Of a stretch of DNA of 64,000 bases, positions 51,754 through 63,500 are shown piece after piece. A program made the translations under genes and the position numbers. Source of the stretch: Strigamia acuminata (lineage: Eukaryota; Arthropoda; Chilopoda; Geophilomorpha; Linotaeniidae); NCBI GenBank assembly GCA_949358305.1, contig OX442320.1:1366501-1430500 (forward strand). The letters run 5' to 3'. A model generated the notes under the pieces. It did no database searches and had not been told where the DNA came from. It saw only the letters and a list, made by a program, of their open reading frames with translations. Within the stretch, counting starts at the first letter, position 1. Every line of letters begins with the position of its first letter.

Positions 51754-54435
51754 GAATTTGTATCCAAACAATGGGATGAATATGCCAGTAGCATTGGACT
51801 GAAGTGTATGCGAACGAACGCATACAGCCCTGAGATGAACTCGGTCGCTGAAAGAACGAACCGGACCATTCTTGGTGGCATCAGAGCTTTAATGATTGAA
51901 AATAGTCTTCCTCCATCCCTGTGGGCAGAACTCGCAGTTTCTGTCGTTTATTTAAAGAACCGGTTTCCGCATGCGGGATTGGGTGGGAGGACACCTTATA
52001 ATGTGTTTTTCAATAAGAAATTGTCTTTACGCCACGTCAAGTGCATTGGTGCATTGACTTATGTACATGTCCCTTCACAAACCAGAGCTGGAAAATTGCA
52101 AGAAAGAGCATGGGCGGGGGCTTTGATTGGATACGCCTCTACCACTCGTGGGTATCGGATTTGGGATCCGAATAGAAACCAAGTTTTCCTCTCTAAGCAT
52201 GTTAAAATTCTAGAACAGAATTTCTGGTATGAAAATCTCCAGAATCCCCAACTGACTCCCTCGCCTTTCACTGACGATTCAGACTCGTCGGGTGAGGATT
52301 CTTTTGATGACTCTGTCTCGGAGACAGATAGTGTCCACGGCGACCCCATACCCGAATATCCTGAAGGAGAAGGGGAAGAAGACCCCGTTGAGGGTGGGGC
52401 ACCTGAGGATTTCAACTATGTTGATGCAATGCAATACATCATTGGGGATTTAAATGTTATAAATGATGACGAAATCGGTGGGGCGAAGGGGGATAATAGG
52501 GATTTCTTCAACATTTATCCCGACGACGAAGATGAAAGCGAGGAAGTTGAGGACCCGGACGCAAGTCCTCAGTTATCACCTCAATTGTCGCCTACACTCC
52601 CTCGTCGCAACCCGCCTAGAAAAGGGAAAGACACTGGCGAACGTACAGCTTCAACTAGTGAATTGTTGCCTTTAGACATGACTTTATGGCAAAGACGACA
52701 GACTGTACGCCAAAGTGGGGCAACAGCTGGGAAAGTTGATGTTTGGTACATCACACCAAAGCACGAGAAGCTCCGCAGCCGTGTTGAGGTTGTTCGTTGG
52801 TGTAAAACCGAGGGATACGAATACAGATCAGAATTGTTTAATTTCAAAGATGTCACTATTGGTTTTGCTGGTTGCTGCTCTGTCGAGCCAGACACGTATG
52901 AGGAGGCCGTAACGGGAGTTAGTAAACCAGATTGGGAAAACGCAATGGAGGACGAAATAAACATTTTCAAAGAACGTGAGGTTTATGTCGAAGTCGACAA
53001 AGACCAGGTTAAAGACAAAACCTTATTGGGATCAAAATGGATTTACAAGTTAAAAAGAGATCACACGGGTACGATTAGAAGATATCGTGCTCGTCTTGTT
53101 GCACAGGGCTTTAAGCAAAAGCCGGGCATTGACTTTACTGAGGTATTTTCCCCGGTAGTCAATTTTGTGTTAGTCATGATGTTCTTTTGTATCTTAGTGG
53201 TACTGAGGGGCTGGCGTGACGTACACCTCGACATCAAGGCCGCATATTTATATGGGGACCTCGACGAAGTGCAATATATCCATATTCCAAAGGGATATCG
53301 AACATCTGAAAACCAACACAAATGTTGGGAATTGAGAAAATCTCTTTACGGACTTCACCAGTCTGGTCGTATGTGGTACCAGCGACTCCACGACCAGCTG
53401 ATTGAAATTGGATTTGAACCGGTCTTGGGTCTCAATTGCGTGTATAGCTTGGGGACTGACGCTATACTTATTTTCTATGTCGATGACATTGTATTGTTTT
53501 CAAAAGACAACATAGCAGAGGAGTGCGTTTTGGATTGGATTCAACAATCATTTGAGATTGTCAATTTGGGCCCCGTCACCCTTTTGTTAGGGATAGAGTT
53601 TTGTAGGGACGGGGAGAATATCTTTATTCATCAACGCGCTTATATTGCGAAGTTGTGCAAGCAATATGGGATCGACTCTTGTCATCGTGTTAGAGTACCT
53701 GGCACCCCAGGCACCATGATCCAAAAGGTTCAAACGGGGGAACGTGTCAATTCGAGTTTTCCGTATCGGTCTCTTGTCGGCAGTTTGCTTTTCATCGCAA
53801 GTCGTACAAGACCCGATATTCTGTTTTCGGTGATAGTGTTGTCTCAATACAACGAGACTCACTCGACTCGACACGTGAATATGCTGCTCCAAATCTTGCG
53901 ATACCTAGGGAATACGCCAAATTATTCCATCAATCTTGGAAACTGTCAAAGTGAAAACTTGACCGTTTATACGGATGCGTCCTTCGCATTAGACCAGGAC
54001 AAACGTCGGAGCTTTGGTGGGCACATCATCTACCTGGGAGGCGTCCCGATCTCTTGGAACTGCCATAAGCAGACCATCACTGCACTTTCCATTATGGAGA
54101 GCGAATTCTTGGCGGTGGCAGACGGTGTGAAGGAAATAATTTGGTTAGAGCGCATATTTGGTGCTGACGTGATGATGGATGGGTTTAACCGGCAAATACC
54201 GTGTGTATACGCTGACTCAATGCCAGCGATCCAATATGCGAAGAATCGCATAGAGAATCGCGCAAACAAACACATAGATGTTAAACTACACTTCGTGCGC
54301 GACTGGTTTGAAAAGGGTGTCTTTCGAATCAGACACATCCCGGGAACCCTTAATGTGGCCGATCTTATGACCAAGTGGCTGTCTCGCGCAAAACTAGATG
54401 CATTGTGCGAGCATATTTTTGTAGCGGCAAAGTAG
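51754..54435 (+). pseudogene. Copia A3 Gag-Pol, second part
   Basis: Resumes at EFVSKQWDEY in the integrase after the E insertion, with the catalytic E in SVAERTN, the acidic integrase-RT linker, complete RT (YVDD near 53478-53489) and RNase H to the normal stop. It differs from A1 at only a few residues (for example VNSSFPY against VNSGFPY, VADGVKE against VVDGVKE). But for E and the missing 5' end it would be intact. Confidence 0.92.
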
Positions 54436-54452
54436 TTCATCGAAGGGGGATT

Positions 54453-54912
54453 TGTTGGTTTGCGATGAATTATTTGCGATAATCATATTTGTTGTGCATT
54501 TCCGAGTAGGCACAATAAGCGCGTTACTTCTTGTATTGTTACGAATGGTCAGCCAATTGATTTGATTTTTATCTATAAGCTTGTTCTGTACCGCAATTGG
54601 CTGTGTCGACTTGATAACGTGCGTTCCCGTCGTCTGCTTGTTAAGCGACGATACTTTAGTTATGTTTGGTATTGTTTATCCATTACTTTAGCCTATGTTT
54701 TATTGTAAAGAATAAATCTATTCAATTGTGATAATAGATTTGTTCTCCTTGTTGATCTGTAATCAAGGTTGAGATTATATAGCCTCAACCCAGACCACTG
54801 TTTTATGTTCTCACGGTGAATAAAGATGGCGGTCGCGTGTTGCGAATTAACCGCACTTTGTAATTGCGTTTCCACTGATTTCCGAGAGCCACAGGACCGT
54901 TTTACCTCATCA
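54453..54912 (+). repeat. Copia A3 3' LTR
   Basis: 460 bp, preceded by the polypurine tract GAAGGGGGATT. Directly after its U5 end come AA and TGGTAGCAGAGGATGGT (54915-54931), which is primer-binding-site sequence where host DNA would be expected. Confidence 0.93.
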
Positions 54913-54937
54913 AATGGTAGCAGAGGATGGTCGAGCG
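54913..54937 (+). other. Primer remnant joined to an inverted A LTR
   Basis: Spacer AA, then 17 nt complementary to the initiator tRNA-Met 3' end (54915-54931), then CGAGCG and a partial A LTR in the opposite orientation. Seventeen to eighteen nt is the length copied when a plus-strand cDNA stops at the modified base A58 of the tRNA. This therefore looks like the natural end of a linear cDNA whose primer copy was never removed. Confidence 0.75.
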
Positions 54938-55363
54938 TCAGTGGAAACGCAATTACAAAGTGCGGTTAATTCGCAACACGCGACCGCCATCTTTATTCAC
55001 CGTGAGAACATAAAACAGTGGTCTGGGTTGAGGCTATATAATCTCAACCTTGATTACAGATCAACAAGGAGAACAAATCTATTATCACAATTGAATAGAT
55101 TTATTCTTTACAATAAAACATAGGCTAAAGTAATGGATAAACAATACCAAACATAACTAAAGTATCGTCGCTTAACAAGCAGACGACGGGAACGCACGTT
55201 ATCAAGTCGACACAGCCAATTGCGGTACAGAACAAGCTTATAGATAAAAATCAAATCAATTGGCTGACCATTCGTAACAATACAAGAAGTAACGCGCTTA
55301 TTGTGCCTACTCGGAAATGCACAACAAATATGATTATCGCAAATAATTCATCGCAAACCAACA
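54938..55363 (-). repeat. Copia A1 5' LTR, missing 34 bp at its U5 end
   Basis: 426 bp, corresponding to positions 35-460 of the A LTR as read on the plus strand. The right terminus CCAACA is exact and is followed by the A1 target duplication GGAAT (55364-55368). The inner end lacks TGATGAGG and the next 26 bp. Confidence 0.92.
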
Positions 55364-55368
55364 GGAAT

Positions 55369-58300
55369 TAAAGACGAAATCTGGTGGTTCGCACACGGTA
55401 CGTGGTATGTTAGATCCTGGAAGTCACCGTTCTTATATTCTTAAGAGCGTAGCTGACCGGATACGGCTGAAGAGTTGTGGGTCAATAGAGGCCACAGCCC
55501 AACGTCTCAATGAGGAGAACGCAGGGTCGGCGTCTTATGACGTCTACAAGATCTTGCTTCAGTCTCGACACGGAGCCAAAGAGCTCAAGGTGACAGCTTT
55601 AAGCGCAAAGAGTTTACCACATGTGTATGGTATAGCCAGCCCAGAAGCGATTAGAAAGGTGAAAGATTTGGGGTTTGAGTTAGCTGAGGACTTACCTTCA
55701 ACTGCAGGCAATGTTGATATCTTGCTTGGCGTTGATGTCTGGTGGGAAATCTGCTTGGATGGACGCAAACGCCTGGATAGTCGACTGGGTTTGGTGAACA
55801 CCATCTTTGGGTGGGTGTTATCAGGAGCAGCTGGGTCGACTGATGTCTTCTCAGAGAGCTCGCGCGACGTTTCTTGCTGCAACACCTGTGATATTAAAAC
55901 AGACCGAGACTTGGAGAAGCTATGGAGTTTAGAAGCCGTTGGTATTAGTGCCGGCGAGCGTGATTCCGATTTTATTAGAGATCGTTTCGAGAAAACAAAG
56001 ACAAGAAGAGAAGATGGTCGTTATGAAGTTTGCTTACCTTTCAATGAGCGAATTGGTTCGTTGGAATCCAATTGGGATTTGGCATTGAATCAGTTGTCGC
56101 ACACGTTGAGAAGGATTGACAGCAGCAGTGACCACAAAGAACGCTACCACAAAGCCATGTGGGACTACGTGCGCGAAGAGCACGCAGAAGTAGTACCTCT
56201 TGCAGAAAGATACAAGAAGTCTGGCGTTTATGTTATTCCGCACCATCCAGTGATTAGGGAGGATAGAGATACAACGAAGTTTAGAGTAGTTTTTAACGCG
56301 TCGTCTTCAAAGAAAGGAGTTCCTTCTTTAAACGACTGCTTATACCCTGGTCCGAGCCTTAATCCGGACATTATGCCAGTAATTGTTCGTTTCCGACTTT
56401 ACTGTGTGGTTGCGATAGCGGACATTAAACAAGCCTTTCTTCAGGTATTGATTAAGTTAGAACACTGCGATTACTTAAGATTTTTGTGGGTTTCCGACGA
56501 ATATTTTCAGAACGAATATTCATGGCAAAACTTATGGGACCATTTGGTTGTGTTACGGATGATAGTTGTGCCTTTCGGTGTCAACGCATCCCCGTTTTTG
56601 CTCTGCGCGGTTATTCGAGCGCAGGGGCGTCTATATTTAGTCCTTTTTCCGAAGGAAGCAGACGCCCTGGACAAGGGAATTTACATGGATGACCTGACGT
56701 CCGGCGACGATAACGCTGCAAAGACGACGCAACATTGTGTGAATTTACGAACTATTCTAGATGAGGGAAAATTGCCTCTTGTAAAGTGGGCTACCTCAAG
56801 TGCTGAGGTTTTCAACGCGCTTAAGGGAGAAGACTTTCATATGAGAGCAGAGGAATTTAAGGATTTAGACATTATCAAGATGTTGGGTATTGTTTGGAAA
56901 GTTCAAGAAGATGTTATCATGTTTAGGATTCCTGAAGGAGTTGAGATTACCAGGACAAGAAGGGGTATCTTATCTTTGGTGGCATCGGTCTTCGATCCTC
57001 TCGGATTGATCTCACCGGTCATCTTGCCGATGAAATTACTTTTGCAGTCCATGTGGGGGCGAGAGATCAAGTGGGACGATAGGATTTCGGACGAGAGTTC
57101 TGAGCGAGTTACCAAATGGTACACCGACTTGCAACGTCTTATTGACGCAAAGGTCAAGCGATGGATGGGAACTTATTCGGGTCAATCATTAGATCTTGAA
57201 GTATATTGCGACGCAAGCCCGCAAGCGTATGGATGCGCAATTTATGTCCGCGCTGCGTCTGGAGATTGTCAGTTGCTTCTAAGCAAAGGACGCATTGCTC
57301 CGATGACCAAGCTATCCCTACCACGCCTAGAGCTGACCGCCACAGTAGTGGGCGTCCGTATGACAAAGTATTTGTTGAAGGATTTCCTGCCTACCTATCC
57401 CATTGGTAAAGTCAGTTACTTCTCTGACTCAATGGTAGCATTAGGCTGGATAAGATCCGTTAAAAACCGTTGGAAGCCATATGTTTCCAATCGGGTTGCA
57501 GAAGTTTTAGAAAAGTCTAGTCCGGAACAGTGGACATACATTCCGACAGAGCGGAATCCAGCAGACGTTTTTACGCGACCTTGCGACGCTAGAAGCCTAA
57601 TGGCTAACCGTCTTTGGTGGGATGGACCTGGCCAACCAGAAGTTCTTCCTATCGATTTAGATACCGTCGTTTTTCCGCTTGAGGAAGAGAAAAAAGGGAA
57701 AGTTGTTACAGCTAGCATGCTGGGAGAAGCATTCACGATCAAATTTTTTGAACGCTTTAGCTCATTTAGTAAGCTTGTGAAAGTGTTTGCGCGCATGAGG
57801 CGCTGGCTACCTTTTTCTTCTTCGCGTGGGAGGGACCTCGAGTACCTCGAGATGGAGTTAGCCGAGGAAAAGATTATTCGTTTGGCGCAGGACACGTACT
57901 TTCGAGACGAGATATTAGCCACAGAGCTTAAGGAGAAGGTCCACAAGGAGTCAATCCTGAAAAATTTCGACATTTTTCTTGACGAAAAAGAGATTTTGAG
58001 ACTTAGAAGTCGTTTAGGGAAGTCGACACTGTCTTTCGACGAGGCTTACCCTATTCTGTTACACCCTGACAGCTGGGTCACCAAACTGATCATTAGACGA
58101 GCTCACCTGCAGTTGTTGCACGGTGACCTTAGCGAGACACTTTATCGTGTCCGAGATCGCTATTGGGTGATACGAGGTCGAAGAACAATTAAGTCTGTGA
58201 TTCGTAGCTGCCTAACCTGTAAGAAGGAACGATTAGGACGTCATAATCCTTCTACTGGCGATCCTCCTATGGAGAGAGTTACGCCGGCAGCTCCGTTTCA

Positions 58301-59198
58301 AAACACGGGCATAGATCACCTCGGACCATTGAAAATCACGAGTAAGGAAAAGGACAAAAAGGTATACATATTACTATTTACCTGCCTGGCGACGAGAGCC
58401 ATTCACTTGGAAGTCTCGGTTGATTTATCGGTCGAGAAGTTTCTGTTGGCGTTCCGTCGTTTTGGCGCTCGATTCGGTTATCCGGCGAAGGTCTTCTCGG
58501 ACAATTCAAAGACCTTCGAGCGGGGTAGCCAAGAGATTCAATCGTGGGGGAAGTTATTGGTTAAGGACGGGATAAAGACATTGCTTTCGGAAAAGCGAAT
58601 AGTCTGGTCTTTTATCCCACCTCTCTCGCCATGGGCGGGCGGAGCTTGGGAAAGGCTCGTCCGTTCCGTGAAGGACAAGCTACGGAAGACGTTGCTTTGC
58701 CATACAGTCGATTTGGAAACGTTACAGACACTGGCGGCGGAAGTCAGTTCGGTACTGAACTCGCGTCCTCTCTCTTACGTACACGAGGAACCTGACGGGG
58801 GCCGCGTCATTTCACCCAAAAACTTCTTAACAGGAGGTATGCCGAAGTTTGTTATAAATCGACCATTGCACGCCATTCGTAGAAAGGATTTACTGCGTCT
58901 AGAGAAGAAGCGGAGACTTCACCTCTGGGAGTTTTGGAGGCTTTGGAAGGAAAGCTACTTAAAGCAGCTCCGGAACTTCCACGAGGTGAAGGGGGATTCC
59001 GCATACAAAAATCCAGAAGTTGGACAAGTGGTTTTGCTGGAGAAAGTAGGAAGCAATCCCTATTTCTGGCCTCTTGCCCGTATCACCGAGGTCATGCCCG
59101 GGGAAGACGGTCTCGTTCGAGTCGTACGGGTGCTTTCGTCAAACGGAAAAGAATACAGACGATCGGTCAAACACGTACGGGCGTTGGAGCTGGACTAG
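55369..59198 (+). CDS. BEL/Pao Pol: protease, RT, RNase H, integrase
   Basis: Continuation of the gag frame after the nested Copia complex; the first internal ATG is at 55407. In order: an aspartic protease of the A17 type with the active-site-like string MLDPGSHRSYI (D-P-G where D-S-G is usual); reverse transcriptase with FRVVFNAS (near 56280), VPFGVNASPF and the catalytic YMDD (near 56680-56697); RNase H beginning VYCDASPQAYG (near 57205); an H2C2 zinc finger (HLQLLHG to CLTCKKE, 58106-58230); the integrase core with GIDHLGPL, SDNSKTF and GGAWERL as its D, D, E region (58310-58660); and a C-terminal DUF5641-like domain (WPLARITEV). No internal stop or frameshift, so the enzyme set looks intact apart from the interruption upstream. 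The polyprotein ends 50 bp before the 3' LTR. Confidence 0.93.
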
Positions 59199-59248
59199 AG
59201 CACCGGACCTTTCGGCCGGCTGTTCTCTTCTTTTTCGGCTGGCAGCGA

Positions 59249-60519
59249 TGTTGCGAGCAGGAACGCAACAAAAAGATTTAGAAGTTTTCCACGTTTTGGC
59301 TTCTGAAAAGAAGAATTGACTTTTTAATTTGGTTTTTAGTTTTTGACACAAGTTGGAGACATATCTGAGATGTTCGGTTGTTTGGCTGACCAGCGGTCTT
59401 GTTTGGTGATGTCCTTGACGGTCGTCATGCTGCCAGTCGCACCTGGATTGGTCGGGAGATGTGTTGTCGGTCACTTGTGGTCGTTTTGATGTGATCGTTT
59501 TAGTGGTTTAGTAATTCTGTGTATTAGTTTAAGAATTATTAGAGTTGTTTTGAGATAGGCATATTTTATTTCATTGTTGTTTACCTTTTGCTTGATGTTT
59601 TAGGGGGTCAGCGACTTTCCAAGACGTGAGGCAGCAGGTGGCGAGCGGCATAAGCTCCCGTGACAGTTGACGGCATTTGCACGCATCGGATCCGCGTGTG
59701 TGTCTAGAGCGGCGTCGATACGCCTTGGTTTGGACTCTCGTTCGAGTCCCCACGCTGTTTGGAAGGTCCTTGCGTCGATGTCTGGTCAAGGGCGGCTATG
59801 GAAGTCTGTCTGGCTCGCTCCTGTTCGCCTGCACAGCTGTTAGCAAGTTGCTGTGCCGCCATCTTGCATGATGAGCGGTTGGCTTTTGTCTTTGAGAAGG
59901 AAAGTTGGCTTTCCTCCGGAACTAAGATTGGGAATTGTTAATACTTGTTTATTTATGTATTTTATGCCTCTAATAGATGTTAAGATTAAGCTTTTATTAC
60001 TTGTTATCAATTTGATGTAAAAGGGTTAAGTTTGAGACACGTAGCGCCCTCTTTGGAGGCAATAAGTTATTTATAATGAGTAATTGTTGCTTGTAAATAA
60101 GCCTATTTTAGCGCCATTGTTCACGGTTGCTAGGCGCTTGTTGTTGCTAGGCTTAGTTGTTGTTGCTGTTGTTACTAGCTGTTGCTAGAAGAAGTTTGTT
60201 ATGGTTGATTTAGAATAAATAAGTTGTTATTCTTTTCTCTTTCTCTGATGTTCTTCCTTTGGATTATTTCTGAAATGAGTTCCCAGAGAATGAGTGAGTA
60301 GAGAGCCAAGCTGACTCTCCTCCTCCTTGAAGACACATTTGCTTGCCCATTAGCTGAGATGTTTTTCCTATCTGATCTACTGTTTGAGAACTAGGCCTAA
60401 TGCTAGGCCTAACGCTTTCTGCTGCTGGAATTTCTACTATACGATCATGGATGCGCAACAGGACAGTTGCCTATGAATGTACCACGCGACTTCCGAGTTC
60501 GACATGTCTGTTTGCAACA
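59249..60519 (+). repeat. BEL/Pao 3' LTR
   Basis: 1271 bp, same termini as the 5' copy and about 99.5% identical by eye. The 50 bp between the pol stop (59198) and the LTR contain no clear purine-only tract, so the polypurine primer is not obvious here. It is followed directly by the target duplication CCCA and the resumed satellite monomer. Confidence 0.95.
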
Positions 60520-63500
60520 CCCAAATCATTGCTTGGATGTTTCTAAAACTTACATTGGAGCCTTCTACTAAGGTTTAAACACTATTTCTGAACATTCAGA
60601 GACATTGGTCTTGTGGTGTTTGTGCTAAGTCAACTGTGATGAGATCAAAAGTCTATTCTCCCAAATCATTGCTTGGATGTTTCTAAAACTTACATTGGAG
60701 CCTTCTACTAAGGTTTAAACACTATTTCTGAACATTCAGAGACATTGATCTTGTGGTCTTTGTGCTAAGTCAACTGCAATGTGAAATAAGCTCAAAATTT
60801 TTTTTTCAAAATTTATTGCTTGGATGTTGCTAAAACTTACATTGAAGGCTTCTACTAAGGTTTAAACACTATTTCTGAACATTCAGAGACATTGGTCTTG
60901 TGGTGTTTGTGCTAAGTCAACTGTGATGAGATCAAAAGTCTATTCTCCCAAATCATTGCTTGGATGTTTCTAAAACTTACATTGGAGCCTTCTACTAAGG
61001 TTTAAACACTATTTCTGACCATTCAGAGACATTGGTCTTGTGGTGTTTGTGCTAAGTCAACTATGATGAGATCAAAAGTCTATTCTCCCAAATGATTGCT
61101 TGGATGTTTCTAAAACTTACATTGGAGCCTTCTACTAAGGTTTAAACACTATTTCTGAACATTCAGAGACATTGGTCTTGTGGTGTTTGTGCTAAGTTAA
61201 CTGTGATGAGATCAAAAGTCTATTCTCGCAAATCATTGCTTGGATGTTGCTAAAACTTCCCTTGAAGTCTTCTACTAAGGTTTAAACACTATTTCTGAAC
61301 ATTCAGAGACATTGGACTTGTGGTGTTTGTGCTAAGTCAACCGTGATGAGATCAAAAGTCTATTCTCCCAAATCATTGCTTGGATGTTTCTAAAACTTAC
61401 ATTGGAGCCTTCTACTAAGGTTTAAACACTATTTCTGAACATTCAGAGACATTGGTCTTGTGGTGTTTGTGCTAAGTCAACTGTGATGAGATCAAAAGTC
61501 TATTCTCCCAAATCATTGCTTGGATGTTTCTAAAACTTACATTGGAGCCTTCTACTAAGGTTTAAACACTATTTCTGAACATTCAGAGACATTGGTCTTG
61601 TGGTGTTTGTGCTAAGTCAACTATGATGAGATCAAAAGTCTATTCTCCCAAATGATTGCTTGGATGTTTCTAAAACTTACATTGGAGCCTTCTACTAAGG
61701 TTTAAACACTATTTCTGAACATTCAGAGACATTGGTCTTGTGGTGTTTGTGCTAAGTCAACTGTGATGAGATCAAAAGTCTATTCTCCCAAATCATTGCT
61801 TGGATGTTTCTAAAACTTACATTGAAGCCTTCTACTAAGGTTTAAACACTATTTCTGAACATTCAGAGACATTGATCTTGTGGTCTTTGTGCTAAGTCAA
61901 CTGCAATGTGAAATAAGCTCAAAATTTTTTTTTCAAAATTTATTGCTTGGATGTTGCTAAAACTTACATTGAAGGCTTCTACTAAGGTTTAAACACTATT
62001 TCTGAACATTCAGAGACATTGGTCTTGTGGTGTTTGTGCTAAGTCAACTGTGATGAGATCAAAAGTCTATTCTCCCAAATCATTGCTTGGATGTTTCTAA
62101 AACTTACATTGGAGCCTTCTACTAAGGTTTAAACACTATTTCTGAACATTCAGAGACATTGATCTTGTGGTCTTTGTGCTAAGTCAACTGCAATGTGAAA
62201 TAAGCTCAAAATTTTTTTTTCAAAATTTATTGCTTGGATGTTTCTAAAACTTACATTGGAGCCTTCTACTAAGGTTTAAACACTATTTCTGAACATTCAG
62301 AGACATTGGTCTTGTGGTGTTTGTGCTAAGTCAACTGTGATGAGATCAAAAGTCTATTCTTCCAAATCATTGCTTGGATGTTTCTAAAACTTACATTGGA
62401 GCCTTCTACTAAGGTTTAAACACTATTTCTGAACATTCAGAGACATTGATCTTGTGGTCTTTGTGCTAAGTCAACTGCAATGTGAAATAAGCTCAAAATT
62501 TTTTTTTCAAAATTTATTGCTTGGATGTTGCTAAAACTTACATTGAAGGCTTCTACTAAGGTTTAAACACTATTTCTGAACATTCAGAGACATTGGTCTT
62601 GTGGTGTTTGTGCTAAGTCAACTGTGATGAGATCAAAAGTCTATTCTCCCAAATCATTGCTTGGATGTTTCTAAAACTTACATTGGAGCCTTCTACTAAG
62701 GTTTAAACACTATTTCTGACCATTCAGAGACATTGGTCTTGTGGTGTTTGTGCTAAGTCAACTATGATGAGATCAAAAGTCTATTCTCCCAAATGATTGC
62801 TTGGATGTTTCTAAAACTTACATTGGAGCCTTCTACTAAGGTTTAAACACTATTTCTGAACATTCAGAGACATTGGTCTTGTGGTGTTTGTGCTAAGTTA
62901 ACTGTGATGAGATCAAAAGTCTATTCTCGCAAATCATTGCTTGGATGTTGCTAAAACTTCCCTTGAAGTCTTCTACTAAGGTTTAAACACTATTTCTGAA
63001 CATTCAGAGACATTGGACTTGTGGTGTTTGTGCTAAGTCAACCGTGATGAGATCAAAAGTCTATTCTCCCAAATCATTGCTTGGATGTTTCTAAAACTTA
63101 CATTGGAGCCTTCTACTAAGGTTTAAACACTATTTCTGAACATTCAGAGACATTGGTCTTGTGGTGTTTGTGCTAAGTCAACTGTGATGAGATCAAAAGT
63201 CTATTCTCCCAAATCATTGCTTGGATGTTTCTAAAACTTACATTGGAGCCTTCTACTAAGGTTTAAACACTATTTCTGAACATTCAGAGACATTGGTCTT
63301 GTGGTGTTTGTGCTAAGTCAACTATGATGAGATCAAAAGTCTATTCTCCCAAATGATTGCTTGGATGTTTCTAAAACTTACATTGGAGCCTTCTACTAAG
63401 GTTTAAACACTATTTCTGAACATTCAGAGACATTGGTCTTGTGGTGTTTGTGCTAAGTCAACTGTGATGAGATCAAAAGTCTATTCTCCCAAATCATTGC

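Larger units (their letters stand above)
12055..55363 (-). mobile_element. Copia family A element (A1) split by a 36-kb patchwork
   Basis: Left end TGATGAGG (12055) and right end CCAACA (55363) are the exact termini of the A LTR read on the minus strand. Both are flanked by the 5-bp direct repeat GGAAT (12050-12054 and 55364-55368) inside the BEL coding frame, so the outer ends were joined by integrase. Collinear A1 sequence covers the 3' LTR, the whole polyprotein and leader (12055-18162), then 374 bp of LTR (18163-18536). The remaining LTR appears at 54938-55363, overlapping the first piece. Everything between is foreign or rearranged. The two outer LTRs agree wherever both are present, so the insertion is young. 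Confidence 0.85.
8556..60519 (+). mobile_element. Complete BEL/Pao LTR retrotransposon, enlarged by nested insertions
   Basis: LTRs of 1271 bp (8556-9826 and 59249-60519) begin TGTTGCG and end GCAACA. They are flanked by the 4-bp direct repeat CCCA (8552-8555, 60520-60523) inside a satellite monomer, so the insertion is clean. By eye the LTRs differ at six positions (about 0.5%), so the insertion is young. The internal part has gag (10629-12054) and pol (55369-59198). Removing the nested Copia complex with one copy of its target duplication leaves gag and pol in the same frame, about 1750 codons, as usual for BEL/Pao. All the Copia material between 12055 and 55363 is therefore younger than this insertion. 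Confidence 0.93.

Noticed and set aside
12055-55363. Pure assembly artefact as explanation of the inversions and duplications
   Set aside because: Cannot be excluded without reads, but exact target duplications, sequence differences between duplicated pieces (A' against A, B' against B) and primer tails at LTR ends are hard to produce by misassembly alone.
59199-59248. Polypurine tract of BEL
   Set aside because: No run of purines is visible in the 50 bp before the 3' LTR, so none was annotated.
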